Shown: in pieces, positions 23,753 through 24,005 of the stretch
How the letters are laid out: every line of letters begins with the position of its first letter
Position numbering within the stretch: position 1 is the first letter of the stretch
NCBI GenBank assembly: GCA_964614215.1
Contig: CAZTKP010000024.1
Span: forward strand, 1 to 24,005
DNA from: CAZTKP01 sp964614215
Lineage (GTDB): Bacteria; UBP6; UBA1177
Length of the DNA: 24,005 bases
Reading direction: 5' to 3'
Translations under genes and position numbers: made by a program
The notes under the pieces: generated by a model
Told to the model about the DNA's origin: nothing
Database searches by the model: none
Seen by the model: the letters and a program-made list of their open reading frames with translations, nothing else

Positions 23753-24005
23753 CTACTTCGTTCAACCCGGCACTCTGGTTGTTGGAACAGATAAATGGCA
23801 TCTTGAAAACATGGTCAACTCCGATTTTCTCTGGATGGGATTTCCCTTCGATAACTCCAGAGCAAAAGGATTTATAAGCCCCGGAAAAGACTTAACTATA
23901 AAAACGCCTTTTCCTATACTTGTTGATCTGGAAGAGTGTACAGAGATAGACCTTTTGGGGTTTGATCATGAAAACTGCATCTTTTTCAGTGAAAAATGGA
24001 TATGT
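23733..24005 (+). CDS. Unrecognised protein, 3' partial
   Basis: An open frame runs from inside the end of the uracil-DNA glycosylase gene to the last base of the window. The most likely start is TTG 23733 (20 bp overlap), giving (M)KDQKSNYFVQPGTLVVGT and then DKWHLENMVNSDFLWMGFPF, FDNSRAKGFISPGKDLTIK, TPFPILVDLEECTEIDLLGF and DHENCIFFSEKWIC. No ribosome binding site is obvious, and an ATG further in (MVNSDF) or a GTG at 23664 cannot be excluded. The composition is coding-like and no stop occurs in 91 codons. No family recognised. Confidence 0.58.
   Translation, partial: MKDQKSNYFVQPGTLVVGTDKWHLENMVNSDFLWMGFPFDNSRAKGFISPGKDLTIKTPFPILVDLEECTEIDLLGFDHENCIFFSEKWIC

Noticed and set aside
1..24005. 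Mobile elements, integrases, att-like repeats, toxin-antitoxin pairs, tRNA or rRNA genes
   Set aside because: Checked through the gene products and intergenic gaps (none longer than about 190 bp); nothing with the required signatures was seen.

Overview
The window is about 24 kb of gene-dense, fairly AT-rich bacterial chromosome. It suggests an uncultured Gram-negative (diderm) bacterium: there is an outer-membrane beta-barrel protein, a Wza-type polysaccharide export protein, several lipoproteins, a TolC-like fragment and the lipoprotein maturation enzymes Lgt and LspA. The order ileS-lspA-lgt, a low-complexity Asn/Asp-Thr-Gly lipoprotein with a Cys-rich tail, and a lipoprotein with a lamin-tail domain recall deltaproteobacterial/Myxococcota-like genomes. 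That placement is an inference from gene order and style, not a measured phylogeny. I see no phage, IS, integron, CRISPR, rRNA or tRNA sequence.

Layout. 1-3336 (+): the 3' part of a polysaccharide export (SLBB) gene runs with zero spacing into polA. 3426-5279 (+): a porin-like protein with a Lys/Glu tract and a 24-bp tandem repeat, behind its own sigma70-type promoter. 5280-6638 (-): an orphan NtrC-type sigma54 activator that meets the porin gene tail to tail inside one TGATCA palindrome. 6639-6768 holds two back-to-back promoters. 6769-12679 (+) looks like one six-gene operon: lipoprotein, DksA/TraR zinc-finger protein, GalU, small exported protein, PriA and glycerate 2-kinase, with gaps of at most 13 bp or 4-bp overlaps. 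12688-14837 (-): a DegT-type sugar aminotransferase and, behind its own promoter, the Cys-rich Asn/Asp-Thr-Gly lipoprotein, ending in a clear intrinsic terminator. 14960-17253 (+): three overlapping genes for envelope proteins (small membrane protein, TolC-like exported protein, lamin-tail lipoprotein). 17255-21338 (-): an ileS-lspA-lgt operon with 4-bp overlaps. 21507-24005 (+): a secreted HEAT-repeat protein, a family 4-type uracil-DNA glycosylase and the start of an unrecognised gene that leaves the window.

How the genes fit together. Housekeeping functions (polA, priA and the uracil-DNA glycosylase for replication and repair; ileS for translation; dksA for transcription) are interleaved with envelope functions (polysaccharide export, galU and an amino-sugar aminotransferase for surface glycans; lgt/lspA for lipoproteins; several exported proteins of unknown role). 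Candidate promoters fit a standard sigma70 pattern (TTGAAA or TTGACT-like -35, TATAAT-like -10, 15-17 bp spacers). TTG start codons are common (three complete genes and probably the partial last one).

No clearly new defence, mobile or biosynthetic system was found. The parts least explained by known families are the overlapping trio at 14960-17253, the Cys-rich repeat lipoprotein, the repeat-bearing porin-like protein and the secreted HEAT-repeat protein.
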